Positions 54,360 to 63,023 of a DNA stretch of 64,000 bases are shown piece by piece. Both the position numbers and the translations under genes were made by a program. The stretch spans positions 1 through 64,000 of the forward strand of contig JACQTO010000149.1 in assembly GCA_016210745.1 (NCBI GenBank), in the 5' to 3' direction. Below the pieces are notes generated by a model that was given only the letters and a program-made list of their open reading frames with translations, made no database searches and had not been told where the DNA came from. Each line of letters begins with the position of its first letter. Position 1 is the stretch's first letter. This DNA comes from Betaproteobacteria bacterium. Its GTDB lineage: Bacteria > Pseudomonadota > Gammaproteobacteria > Burkholderiales > SG8-39.

Positions 54360-55720
54360 GATGTTTTCTCCGCGAGAATGCGTTGGAGAGCCTCAGCGTA
54401 GCGATCGAGGTCGGCTTGCGTTTTCGTTTCGGTGGCGCACACCAGCAGCGCGTTACCCAGCTCCGGATAATGGCGCGACAGATCGAAGCCGCCGAGAATG
54501 CGCTCGCGGCGCAGGGCGTCCAAGACCGGCGCCGCCGGGCAAGGCAGCGAAAGCACCGCCTCGTGAAACAGCGCGCCGGAAAACCGCGGTGTTACACCGC
54601 GAATGGCGGTCAGGCGCCGGCACAGCGAGAGCGCGTTGGTGTGGCAGCAGGCGGCCGTGCGCTCCAGGCCCCGGGGCCCGAGGAGGGCCAGATGGATGGT
54701 GGCGGCGATCGCCATCAGGCCCTGGTTGGTGCAGATATTCGAAGTGGCCTTGGCGCGGCGAATGTGCTGCTCGCGCGCCTGCAGCGTCAGCGTGAATGCG
54801 GGAGCGCCCGCGGCGTCTACGCTGCGCCCGACGATGCGCCCCGGCATCTGCCGCACGAGCGATTGTCTAGCGCACATGAAGCCAAGATACGGTCCGCCCC
54901 CTGAGAGCGGCGCACCCAGCGGCTGGCCGTCGCCCACCGCGATGTCCGCGCCTTTGCTGCCCCACTCTCCCGGCGGCTTCAGGAGCGCGAGAGCAAGCGG
55001 ATTCACCAGGCCGATCGCCAGCGCCCCGTGCGCGTGCGCCCAGTCGGTGAGTTCGTCGACCGGCTCCAGAACGCCGAAGAAATTCGGCTGCGGCGCGACC
55101 ACCGCCGCGATGGTCCCCTTAGCCATTGGCCCCAGGGATTCGAGGGCTGTTGCGCCCGAATCGCGCGAATACGCAGCCTCGACGATCTCCACGCCCTGAT
55201 TGCGCACGATGGCGCGCACGCAGTCGCGGTAGTAGGGGTGAACGCTGCGCGGCATCAACACGCGCCGAGGCCCGCCCTGCGCGCGTACCGCCATCAGCAC
55301 CGCCTCGGCGAGCGCAGATGCCCCGTCGTACAGGCTGGCGTTGCAGACATCCAGGCCGGTGAGCGAAGCCATCATGCTCTGGAATTCGTAGAACACTTGC
55401 AGCGTGCCCTGGCTCGCCTCGGCCTGGTAGGGCGTGTAGGCGGAGTAGAACTCGCCGCGCGTGGCGATCTGCCATACCGCCGCGGGAATGTGATGCTCGT
55501 AGGCGCCGGCGCCGATGAAGTTGAGATAATTTCCATCGGCGTTTGCGCGCTCGCTCATCAAGCGCATGAGTGCCATTTCCGGCAGGCCCTCGGGCACGCC
55601 CGGAATACCCTCGACCAAGAGCTTCTGCGGAATCTCTTCGAACAGCTCCTCGATCGAAGTCGCGCCGATCGCGCCGAGCATGGCCTTCACTTCGGCATCG
55701 GTGTGCGGTATGAAAGGCAT
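54353..55720 (-). CDS. gcvPA: Glycine dehydrogenase (decarboxylating) subunit 1
   Basis: 455 residues from the ATG at 55720 ([15 protein letters not shown]), which overlaps the gcvH stop by one base (TGATG). Marks include [34 protein letters not shown] and [14 protein letters not shown]. It is the non-PLP-lysine partner of GcvPB. A much longer upstream reading frame exists but only reflects a shadow of gcvH. Confidence 0.95.
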   Translation of the reverse strand: MPFIPHTDAEVKAMLGAIGATSIEELFEEIPQKLLVEGIPGVPEGLPEMALMRLMSERANADGNYLNFIGAGAYEHHIPAAVWQIATRGEFYSAYTPYQAEASQGTLQVFYEFQSMMASLTGLDVCNASLYDGASALAEAVLMAVRAQGGPRRVLMPRSVHPYYRDCVRAIVRNQGVEIVEAAYSRDSGATALESLGPMAKGTIAAVVAPQPNFFGVLEPVDELTDWAHAHGALAIGLVNPLALALLKPPGEWGSKGADIAVGDGQPLGAPLSGGGPYLGFMCARQSLVRQMPGRIVGRSVDAAGAPAFTLTLQAREQHIRRAKATSNICTNQGLMAIAATIHLALLGPRGLERTAACCHTNALSLCRRLTAIRGVTPRFSGALFHEAVLSLPCPAAPVLDALRRERILGGFDLSRHYPELGNALLVCATETKTQADLDRYAEALQRILAEKTSC

Positions 55721-56109
55721 CAGTGAGACTCGCTTGCGATCTGCTCGGCATAGCCCTTGGCGTCGAGCAGCGCATCGCGCTCGGCGGCGTTGTCGGGCTT
55801 CACCTTGAATAGCCATGCCCCGTAGGCATCGGCGTTGATCGCTTGGGGCTTCTCGCCCAGATCGGCGTTGGTGGCGATCACCTCGCCCGATACCGGGGCG
55901 TAGACGTCGGCAGCGGCCTTGACGGATTCGACTACCGCGCATTCGGTGCCCGCAGCCAGGTGCTTGCCCGCCTGCGGCAACTCGACGAAGACGATGTCGC
56001 CGAGCATTTCCTGCGCGTGATCGGTGATGCCTACCGTGAGCGTGCCGTCGGGCTCCAGCCGCGTCCACTCGTGGGTCTTGGCGTAGCGAAGCTCAGTGGG
56101 GATGTTCAT
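55720..56109 (-). CDS. gcvH: Glycine cleavage system H protein
   Basis: 129 residues. The lipoyl-attachment lysine is in [16 protein letters not shown], and [16 protein letters not shown] and [12 protein letters not shown] are standard. It shuttles the aminomethyl group between P, T and L proteins. Its ATG overlaps the gcvT stop by 4 nt. The lpd gene is not in the window. Confidence 0.96.
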   Translation of the reverse strand: MNIPTELRYAKTHEWTRLEPDGTLTVGITDHAQEMLGDIVFVELPQAGKHLAAGTECAVVESVKAAADVYAPVSGEVIATNADLGEKPQAINADAYGAWLFKVKPDNAAERDALLDAKGYAEQIASESH

Positions 56110-57209
56110 TTTGTTTCCTCGGGTAAATGGATCACGATTTTTCCGTTGCGAACGAATGGCGGCGTCACCACGCGCGCTTCCAGCAGCCGCTCGCGCACTT
56201 CGACTTGCACCGAATCGCCGTTGGCGACGGCCTTGGGCAGGCGCGCAAATGCGATCGATCGTCCGAGCGTCGGCGCGAAGCTGCCGCTGGTGGTCTGGCC
56301 CTCGCCATGCGTGGTGGCGACGCGCTGATGGGCGCGCAGCACCCCGCGCCCGATGAGCACCAGTCCCGCGAGGCGGCGCTGCGGCGTCTCGGCCTTGAGT
56401 GCCGCCCTGCCGACAAAGTCGCGCTCGCCAGAAGCATCGACAGTCCACGCCAGTCCCGATTCGGTGGGCGTGACCGTTTCGTCCATGTCCTGTCCGTAGA
56501 GGTTCATGCCGGCCTCCAGTCGCAGCGTGTCGCGCGCACCCAGGCCGCAGGGCGCCGCGCCTGCCCGCAGCAGATCGTCCCAAACGCGCTGCGCGTTCCC
56601 GGTGGGACACATGAGCTCGAAGCCGTCCTCGCCTGTGTAGCCGGTGCGCGCGATGAAGAACTCACCGCTTGCCGCCGCGTGAAATCGCGCCAGCACTTCG
56701 GTGGCCGGGCGGATCGCGGGCAGCGCCTGCCACACGCGCTCGCGCGCCTGCGGCCCCTGTACGGCGATCAGGGACAGATCGCGCCGCGGCGCGAGGCTGA
56801 AACTGCCGCCGTGGCGCGCCCGCAGCGAGCCGAACCAGGCCAGATCCTTGTCGGCGGTCGAGGCATTCACCACCAGCCGGTAGCTGCCCTCGGCGACGAA
56901 GTAGACGATCAGGTCGTCGAGCACATGCCCCGCGTCGTCGAGCAGGCAGGAATAGAGCGCGGCGCCGGATTGCTTCAGTTTGGCGACGTCGTTTGCCAGC
57001 GCGTAGCGAAGAAATGCGCGCGCATCGGCTCCGGCGATATCGAGGGCGAGCATGTGCGAAACGTCGAACATGCCGGCGCCGCGGCGCACGCGGTGGTGTT
57101 CTTCGATCTGTGAGCCGTAGTGGAGCGGCATTTCCCAGCCGCCGAAATCGACCAATTTCGCGCCGAGCTTTCTGTGGGCCGCGTTGAGCGGGGTCTGTTT
57201 GAGCATCAT
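56106..57209 (-). CDS. gcvT: Glycine cleavage system T protein (aminomethyltransferase)
   Basis: 367 residues. Folate-binding marks are [35 protein letters not shown] and [20 protein letters not shown]. It releases ammonia and forms methylene-tetrahydrofolate. First gene of the operon, preceded by a leader of about 240 nt holding a promoter, tandem glycine riboswitch and terminator hairpin. Two ATGs in a row (57209, 57206) lack a strong ribosome site; the terminator's T-tract lies directly upstream. Confidence 0.95.
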   Translation of the reverse strand: MMLKQTPLNAAHRKLGAKLVDFGGWEMPLHYGSQIEEHHRVRRGAGMFDVSHMLALDIAGADARAFLRYALANDVAKLKQSGAALYSCLLDDAGHVLDDLIVYFVAEGSYRLVVNASTADKDLAWFGSLRARHGGSFSLAPRRDLSLIAVQGPQARERVWQALPAIRPATEVLARFHAAASGEFFIARTGYTGEDGFELMCPTGNAQRVWDDLLRAGAAPCGLGARDTLRLEAGMNLYGQDMDETVTPTESGLAWTVDASGERDFVGRAALKAETPQRRLAGLVLIGRGVLRAHQRVATTHGEGQTTSGSFAPTLGRSIAFARLPKAVANGDSVQVEVRERLLEARVVTPPFVRNGKIVIHLPEETK

Positions 57210-57212
57210 GTC

Positions 57213-57254
57213 CCAAAAACGAAAATGGGTGGAGCATCCTGTGATGCTCCACCC
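57213..57254 (-). terminator. Riboswitch-controlled intrinsic terminator before gcvT
   Basis: On the minus strand, 12-bp arms GGGTGGAGCATC/GATGCTCCACCC with a 4-nt loop are followed by ATTTTCGTTTTTGGG. The 5' arm overlaps the 3' end of aptamer II, so aptamer folding and terminator folding can compete. It ends only a few nt before the gcvT start and could also hide the ribosome site. Confidence 0.8.
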
Positions 57255-57449
57255 CTCTGTCCTTGGTACCTGAGAGATTGCAGCGCCGGTCGAACTGCGG
57301 CACCGCGTACCCCTTCGGTGGATGGGTTAGAACCCATCGCTCTCCAGATTGGAAGGCCTGCGGCCTCCGGTCCAAGCGGCCCTTTTGCCTGAGCGGTTAC
57401 GGGTGTTGCGCCTTCGGCGGTGGACTGCTAACCACGCTCTCCCGCTTGG
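57252..57449 (-). promoter_or_regulatory. Tandem glycine riboswitch
   Basis: Two glycine aptamers in series on the minus strand. Aptamer I is bounded by an 8-bp P1 (CCAAGCGG at 57442-57449 in complement, closing at 57372-57379) and contains GCGGGAGAGC, CCGCCGAAGGCGCAAC and CGCTCAGGCAAAAGGGCC. Aptamer II (about 57354-57252) has CTGGAGAGCG, CCACCGAAGGGG and CTCTCAGGTACCAAGGACAGAGG. These are the conserved GGAGAG, CCGAAGG and CUCAGGNAxxAGGxC elements. It senses glycine and is expected to let transcription pass into gcvT when glycine is abundant. Confidence 0.95.
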
Positions 57450-57457
57450 ATGGTGGC

Positions 57458-57486
57458 ACTATAGCTGAGGCGCGCGATCCCGACAA
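57458..57486 (-). promoter_or_regulatory. Promoter of the gcv operon
   Basis: On the minus strand TTGTCG (57486-57481) and TATAGT (57463-57458) are separated by 17 nt. Transcription would start near 57451, two bases before the P1 stem of aptamer I, which supports the call. The 3' end of the NACHT-like gene lies 62 nt upstream. Confidence 0.75.
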
Positions 57487-57547
57487 GGGCGCCCAAAGCG
57501 CGCCCAAGGGAAGCCATGTCGACCGCGGAGCGAATTTCATACAGTCG

Positions 57548-60500
57548 TCATCCCGCCGTAGTCGCAGAAGGTCTGTGCCGACGCGAGGATTCCATCGCCA
57601 TTGAAAGATCGAGCACGGCCACGTTCGTCTGGAACCGATCTTCCTCGGGCACCATCCCGGAAAGCAGCTCGATCAGGCTCTGCGGCGTAGTTGGCCGCTC
57701 CCCCGCCGGCGTAGCTCTCGGATTTAAGCCGAACCACAAAACTAGGTAGATACCCACACCTTCAGACGCAGGGTCGAGCGTATACGTGCGCAACTGCGTA
57801 CGCCACGCCGACCACAGTTCACGATTATCTTCCTTCTTGATTTCGATCGGCACCGTGAACCGTCGGTCGGGCTGAAAATATTCCGCGCGCATGTCTGCTC
57901 TGGTATCTTGCGCGGCTTGGCCCTCCTTCTCGAGCTTGACGCCTACATTCACTAGCCGATTTCGCATGCGGTCGAGCAGTATGTCCCGGCACTCGTTTTC
58001 TGTCTTCGGCGTTTCCCGGTCGTCGCGCCGGAACAGGAGCAGTCCGTTGGTGTCGTCGCCGTGGAGCCGCGCTCCGACGTCTCGCAGATGATCCAGGAAG
58101 AGCGCTGCCAGATCCCGGGAGTTTGCTGGCGCCCTGTTCGCGAGAACGTTGGCGACGTCGTCAACGCTTGGCTGCTTGAACGTGGCATCGCGCATCGCTC
58201 GCGACTGGTCGAAAGCGGCGCCATCGAGCGCCAGTTTCCACCGGTTCAGTTTTCGCAAACCCGCTAGACGCGCGATCTCTTCTGCCGCCTCGGCCGATGC
58301 TGCGGAGGCGAGCTGATTTATGAGGTGATGAGTCCATTCTCGCCTGTGGTCGGCGTCTCCGACCGAGTGCACGCCTGTCGGGTATTCGGGAGAGGCGTGC
58401 GGCCCGATTAGCTCGATTAATAGACTAGTCGCTAGGATAGGCAAAGGAATAGCGTTCTTCGTTCGTTTGCCCTGCAACTCGATCGCCCGGCCAAGATGTG
58501 CAGCGCGAGACTCGCTCGTGCCGACAAACTCAACAAGCTTGCTGGAATAGCCTTCGCCATCGATTCGCAGCCCGGCGACCAGGTATGCGATGCGCTGCCC
58601 GGTATCGAGGCTCTTGAGGGCTGTACGCTCTGCGAGCAGAGCTGTGACTTGTTCCGATGACAGCCGGCTGGTCGCCGGTAGGAGCTCTCCATTGAGAATT
58701 CGCAGTTGCTTTTCATTTGCCCGAACCGGAAAAGCACGCAGGATTGGGGGTACGACGAGGCGGGCAAGATCCGCGAAGCGGTCCTCTCGCGCCAACTGCC
58801 AAAGCCCAGTCACGTTTGTCACCGAGCGGCGCCGTATTGTCTGCATCGCGTACTTCTCCAGCACCGGCGCGATGATCGTTGGCCGTGTTTCCGCCAACGC
58901 AGAGAACCACTCCGGTTGATCGCCAACTCCATCGGTAAGCCAGAAGGCGGCAAGCTTGCGAACAAGGTCGTCAGGCCAGCTCAAGATTAGCTTCGGATCG
59001 CGCTCAAATACGAGAGAGGCACCCAACAGGCACGCAGGGCGGATAAAGTGCGAGCGGCCCCCGAGGTCAGTCTTGAGAATGTCGTCAACGTCCGGAAGGT
59101 CCATGCGTGCCGGCGTCGCCTCCAGCCCGCCAATCGCCGATTTCGCCTCTTCAATGGTGCCGCCAAGAAGATCCTGGACCCGCTCCTCCGGTGTTTCGCC
59201 GCGAATGTCGCTGTAGCGCCTGTCGTATGCCAACGCGATCTGGTGCATCAACCCGGGAGGCGCTGTGCCCCCGGCTATCGATGCAAGGTGCGGCAGGAAG
59301 TTGCGGCGGCGCTCGCGCCGCGCGGTCTCTCTCTCCGCGTCGTACGAGCGCCTTCTCTTTAGTTCTTCACTTCGAAAGTGATCCAAGGGTAAAGACCAGG
59401 CGCTCTTGAGCCACTCGCATGCCTGCGGCCATCTTTCCTGGTTCAATTCCACCCATTTCTCGACCGCTTCCATGCTCAGGGTGAATTCCGGTCGCGGATT
59501 GATGGCGGCATACGCTGCAGAATCGAAGCAGTCGCGCGCCAGCGCTTCGTCGTCGGTTGCGCTAGCTTGGTCGAGCAGCCATTCATACCAATCGGCCGGG
59601 CGCGCTGCTCCCAGAGTACGCTCCTCGCTTTCCCACAACCGGCGCCTGCCCGCGCCATCGGTCCGAACCTGAGTCCAGCCGTATGCGACGAGCGCTTTGA
59701 GTTTCGACGGCCTCGCGCTAAGCCAGTCTCGCGCGAGACGAACATCGTCTTCCGGCAGACGGGAAAAGCCGTATTCGTCAATTGCGATGCCAAGCCATCT
59801 GTGCAGCGTCTCGATCGGGATGTCGTCCCCGTGTTCCTCCAGTGCCGCCACTAACAACTTGGTAGCAACACTGTCCAGAAAGAAACCAAATTGTCTGCCG
59901 TCGACCATAATGGGCGCACTTGCCCACGCGTCCATGAGATTTCGGAGATCTTTTTGCGGAGTGCGGTCGACAAGTCGGTGCTGCCAGAAGTGCTGATACA
60001 ACCCGTAAAAAGATTCTGTCTTTGGGGCGCGAAAATACCCGGCAATCTCGCTCGGGGTCACGATTTCCGGATAGAGTCGGTCGAGCAGCCGCCCTGCGAG
60101 TTGATCGTCGGGGTCGACAATTCCGCCAGCCTCAATGTCATCGAGCATCGTCCGGGCTACTGCCATGTCAGGCGTACGCTGGACCATCCAGGCATCTAGC
60201 GCCGCCAGGCGGATGTCTGACGAGAAGCTGGCATCGCGAATGATTGCCCTAAGGTCGGGTGCCAGTTTCGGCATCAGCTCGCCATACTCGATCGCGTCAA
60301 GCACGCATCCAAGCAAGGACTGGTGCGCCAGCGAACGATCCGACTTGGCCAACAGCTCTTGAAAGGTATCAGACATGTCTTCCGTTCCAAGAGCGCCAAA
60401 CGGATGGTCCTCCCAGTGGCCTTTGCGGAACCATGCAAAACGCTGCGCCTCCCGGTGAAGGGCGCGCAGGACCCGGCTCTTCTCTTCGGTCGTGAACAAC

Positions 60501-61645
60501 CTGAGATCGCCATAGAGAACGACACCGAGCGGATCGCGTTCAATGAGCGCGGGACGCACCTGTTCGCAACGGGTGGCTAGCCAGGCGTTCAGACCGCGCA
60601 GAGGATCCACGATCCCGCCGTCCGCACCGCTCATCAACGCTAGAACGCGCCCGACGGGCAGTCCATTCTTGATCCGCTTTGCAATGACTGCTGCCGCCAG
60701 GAATTCGGCAATGGTCCGGTGACGCGGAATGCGTTGGCCGCAGTCCATCACGAAGATCTTGCTGTGGAGCGTTGCGCGTGGATCCGAGATACCAAGTACG
60801 TCGGGTAAGTCGTCAACGAGCCGTGCAAGATCTCCCTCTGAGACCAACTCGACCGAAAAACCTGGGATACCGGCGAGCAGATGCAGGGCACACATCAGTC
60901 CAGCGTCGTCCAGTATCCTGTCGATCGAGGGCTGATTGCGGCGGCGTTCTGCGCGATGTTCCTCGTTATATTCGATGGCGAGCTGCTCGCAGGCCATCGT
61001 ATAAATGTCCGTCCGGTTGTCCGGCCAGCGACCTTCGCGCTTTGCAACGGCGTTGACGATTAGGCCTAACAGCAGCGGGTTCCCGAGTAGTGAGCGGATA
61101 CGGTGTCGCTCCGACTCTACCAGGAATCCCTCCGGGTCTTCGACCCCAAGGCTGCGCAATATGGCAACAATGTCGGCATCATCTAGCTCTTCGAGATGAA
61201 GCACGGCCAGCTCGCCTTTCGACGCCACGGCCGTGAGGCTCTCGTTGTCAACCGCGCTCCTCCAGTCCGCTTCGCGACACGAAAGGCGAAACTTCGGTCG
61301 CCCCAACTCGTCCAGACGCCTCCGGACGTTGTCCAGCGGGGCTCGATGGGATTCGGACCCGGCTCGAATTTCGTCCAGTCCATCAATGAAGATCGGCGCA
61401 TCGGGTTTGAAACTCCGGGACCGCAACGTGATGAAATCGCGAGCGCTTGTATATTCCCCGCCCGTTTTTCGCGCCTCGCGCTTAAATGCTTCTGTCTTTC
61501 CGGCCCCCGGTTCTGCCAGAAGTACGTAGGCACCGATCCCACGCCAGCGTGCGAGGGGATGCGATTCTCGCGGACGTTCGGGAGAAAGCTGCACAGCTCG
61601 GCGCGGAACCACAAGAGGGAAACTCTTTTCCAAGTCGTCCTTCAA
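57548..61645 (-). CDS. Giant NACHT/STAND-like NTPase with C-terminal PD-(D/E)xK-like signature
   Basis: 1365 residues from a TTG that overlaps the upstream stop (TTGA). Walker A is LLAEPGAGKTEAF (44-51), Walker B is PIFIDGLDEIRAG (84-95) with the extra acidic residue of NACHT/STAND NTPases, and FRLSCREADW (119-128) resembles the sensor strand. Residues about 280-1200 look like a long helical, repeat-type region without a recognisable domain. Near the C-terminus, DTRADMRAEY (D1251) and VPIEIKKEDNRELW (E1268, K1270) form a restriction-endonuclease-like DxnExK pattern, followed by GIYLVLWFGLNP. A sensor-switch-nuclease layout of this kind is seen in antiphage STAND proteins, but the order differs from Avs proteins, whose effector is N-terminal. 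Function is inferred; no homologue is named. Confidence 0.75.
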   Translation of the reverse strand: MKDDLEKSFPLVVPRRAVQLSPERPRESHPLARWRGIGAYVLLAEPGAGKTEAFKREARKTGGEYTSARDFITLRSRSFKPDAPIFIDGLDEIRAGSESHRAPLDNVRRRLDELGRPKFRLSCREADWRSAVDNESLTAVASKGELAVLHLEELDDADIVAILRSLGVEDPEGFLVESERHRIRSLLGNPLLLGLIVNAVAKREGRWPDNRTDIYTMACEQLAIEYNEEHRAERRRNQPSIDRILDDAGLMCALHLLAGIPGFSVELVSEGDLARLVDDLPDVLGISDPRATLHSKIFVMDCGQRIPRHRTIAEFLAAAVIAKRIKNGLPVGRVLALMSGADGGIVDPLRGLNAWLATRCEQVRPALIERDPLGVVLYGDLRLFTTEEKSRVLRALHREAQRFAWFRKGHWEDHPFGALGTEDMSDTFQELLAKSDRSLAHQSLLGCVLDAIEYGELMPKLAPDLRAIIRDASFSSDIRLAALDAWMVQRTPDMAVARTMLDDIEAGGIVDPDDQLAGRLLDRLYPEIVTPSEIAGYFRAPKTESFYGLYQHFWQHRLVDRTPQKDLRNLMDAWASAPIMVDGRQFGFFLDSVATKLLVAALEEHGDDIPIETLHRWLGIAIDEYGFSRLPEDDVRLARDWLSARPSKLKALVAYGWTQVRTDGAGRRRLWESEERTLGAARPADWYEWLLDQASATDDEALARDCFDSAAYAAINPRPEFTLSMEAVEKWVELNQERWPQACEWLKSAWSLPLDHFRSEELKRRRSYDAERETARRERRRNFLPHLASIAGGTAPPGLMHQIALAYDRRYSDIRGETPEERVQDLLGGTIEEAKSAIGGLEATPARMDLPDVDDILKTDLGGRSHFIRPACLLGASLVFERDPKLILSWPDDLVRKLAAFWLTDGVGDQPEWFSALAETRPTIIAPVLEKYAMQTIRRRSVTNVTGLWQLAREDRFADLARLVVPPILRAFPVRANEKQLRILNGELLPATSRLSSEQVTALLAERTALKSLDTGQRIAYLVAGLRIDGEGYSSKLVEFVGTSESRAAHLGRAIELQGKRTKNAIPLPILATSLLIELIGPHASPEYPTGVHSVGDADHRREWTHHLINQLASAASAEAAEEIARLAGLRKLNRWKLALDGAAFDQSRAMRDATFKQPSVDDVANVLANRAPANSRDLAALFLDHLRDVGARLHGDDTNGLLLFRRDDRETPKTENECRDILLDRMRNRLVNVGVKLEKEGQAAQDTRADMRAEYFQPDRRFTVPIEIKKEDNRELWSAWRTQLRTYTLDPASEGVGIYLVLWFGLNPRATPAGERPTTPQSLIELLSGMVPEEDRFQTNVAVLDLSMAMESSRRHRPSATTAG

Positions 61646-62919
61646 TCAAGCCAATGCGATGGTTGGTAGCGCAGAAACTCACCCACCGGAAGATCTTCAC
61701 CGCCGACCACTAAAGTGCGGCAACCGCGATGACGTTGCGAAAACTCTTTCAATCCTGGAATCGTTGTCGGGTAGCTTCCGGTCTTTACCTCAACGGCGGC
61801 TAACCGCTTGCCGTTCCCTATCACGAAGTCAACTTCAAGACCTCCTTCCCGCCAATAATGCACCTTCATGTTCGCGTCGGCGGCATTGCACAGATGTGCG
61901 CCGACCGCACTTTCGACAAGACGACCCCAGTAGCTGCGGTCCGCACGCGCTTCATCAAAGCTGTATCCGCCCGTTGCACTGATCAGGGCCGTGTTGCGAA
62001 CCTGGAACTTTGGCGGCGACCGCCTCCTGCGCACCTCGTGGTCAGAGTACTTGAGTAGTCCGCGCAGCAATCCCGCCATGTCAAGTAGATCCAAGTAACG
62101 GCTAAGCGTAACGGTGTTTCCTTTACTCTTCAGCACGCCGAGAACCTTGTCCAAAGCGACGATCTGACCAGAATACGAGCAGCCGACCTCAAATAGTTGC
62201 TTCAATAGCGCCGGCTGGTCGACTCGCGTCATGTGGAGGATGTCTCTCTCGATGCTTGGCGCGACCAGGCTGTCGGCAACGTAGTTGCGCCACCGCTTCT
62301 CGTCATGGATCCAGGCAGCGCTGCCGGGGAATCCCCCGAAGTAGATGTACTGATCGAGACTCAGTCCGAACGCATCGTTCATTTCTTCGTACGACCAGTG
62401 CGCCATCCTGATCAGTTCAAAGCGGCCGGCAAGACTTTCTGAAAGCCCCTTTTGCACGAGCAGCGGGGAAGAGCCCAACAACAGGACGTGAACGGGCTGC
62501 GGGCTGCCCATGTTGGTATCCCAAAGTCCCTTTACCGCCTCGGACCAATTAGGAACCTTTTGAATTTCGTCAACTACAAGCAGGTAGGGTGTACCTTGTT
62601 GTCCGCGCGAATCCCGGCGCGCCATCCAGGTATTAGCCGCCATGGCCGCACGCTGCCATTGATCGACAAGCCACGCGGCGGTGATCTCGCGAGCCTGCGA
62701 TTGTGTTGTTGAGGCAAGAAAGTCTTGGCTTCCGACCTCCAAAGGAGTCGAGGTGGACTCGGCGGATATGTAGGTTGCGGAGGTCGAGTCCCGGTCCGCC
62801 AGGATCTGGCGAATAAGCGTTGTCTTGCCTACTTGACGGGGACCCGCCAGGATTTGTATGTGGCGTGGGGCCTCCGCTAGCCGGAGGCAGACAGTTTTTC
62901 CAATGGCGCGGCGGTACAT
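61642..62919 (-). CDS. AAA ATPase with DUF4143 domain
   Basis: 425 residues. N-terminal AAA_14-type ATPase has Walker A LAGPRQVGKTTLIRQ and Walker B LLVVDEIQKVPNW, then LLLGSSPLLVQKGLSESL and YIYFGGFPGS. The C-terminal DUF4143 region ends with YWREGGLEVDFVIGNGK and AAVEVKTGSY, a nuclease-like D-ExK pattern that in this family is often considered structural. Proteins of this type are widespread and uncharacterised, frequently in accessory regions. Its stop overlaps the start of the NACHT-like gene by 4 nt, so the two proteins are made together. An 8-bp palindrome sits 7 nt before its ATG. Confidence 0.88.
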   Translation of the reverse strand: MYRRAIGKTVCLRLAEAPRHIQILAGPRQVGKTTLIRQILADRDSTSATYISAESTSTPLEVGSQDFLASTTQSQAREITAAWLVDQWQRAAMAANTWMARRDSRGQQGTPYLLVVDEIQKVPNWSEAVKGLWDTNMGSPQPVHVLLLGSSPLLVQKGLSESLAGRFELIRMAHWSYEEMNDAFGLSLDQYIYFGGFPGSAAWIHDEKRWRNYVADSLVAPSIERDILHMTRVDQPALLKQLFEVGCSYSGQIVALDKVLGVLKSKGNTVTLSRYLDLLDMAGLLRGLLKYSDHEVRRRRSPPKFQVRNTALISATGGYSFDEARADRSYWGRLVESAVGAHLCNAADANMKVHYWREGGLEVDFVIGNGKRLAAVEVKTGSYPTTIPGLKEFSQRHRGCRTLVVGGEDLPVGEFLRYQPSHWLD

Positions 62920-62925
62920 GCCATA

Positions 62926-62947
62926 TTATGAGTTAATTTACTCATAA
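62926..62947. promoter_or_regulatory. Palindromic operator-like site at the AAA/DUF4143 start
   Basis: TTATGAGT and ACTCATAA form perfect 8-bp arms around a 6-nt TAATTT spacer. It ends 7 nt before the ATG at 62919 and occupies the ribosome-binding position, where no other Shine-Dalgarno is seen. Very AT-rich in a GC-rich neighbourhood. A repressor bound here, or the hairpin in RNA, would block expression of both cassette genes. Confidence 0.55.
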
Positions 62948-63023
62948 CTGTAAACAACCACACTCCGTTCTCAGAAGTCCGACAGGCCCATTACGGTTGT
63001 GATCGGATGTTAGCGCACACTTC

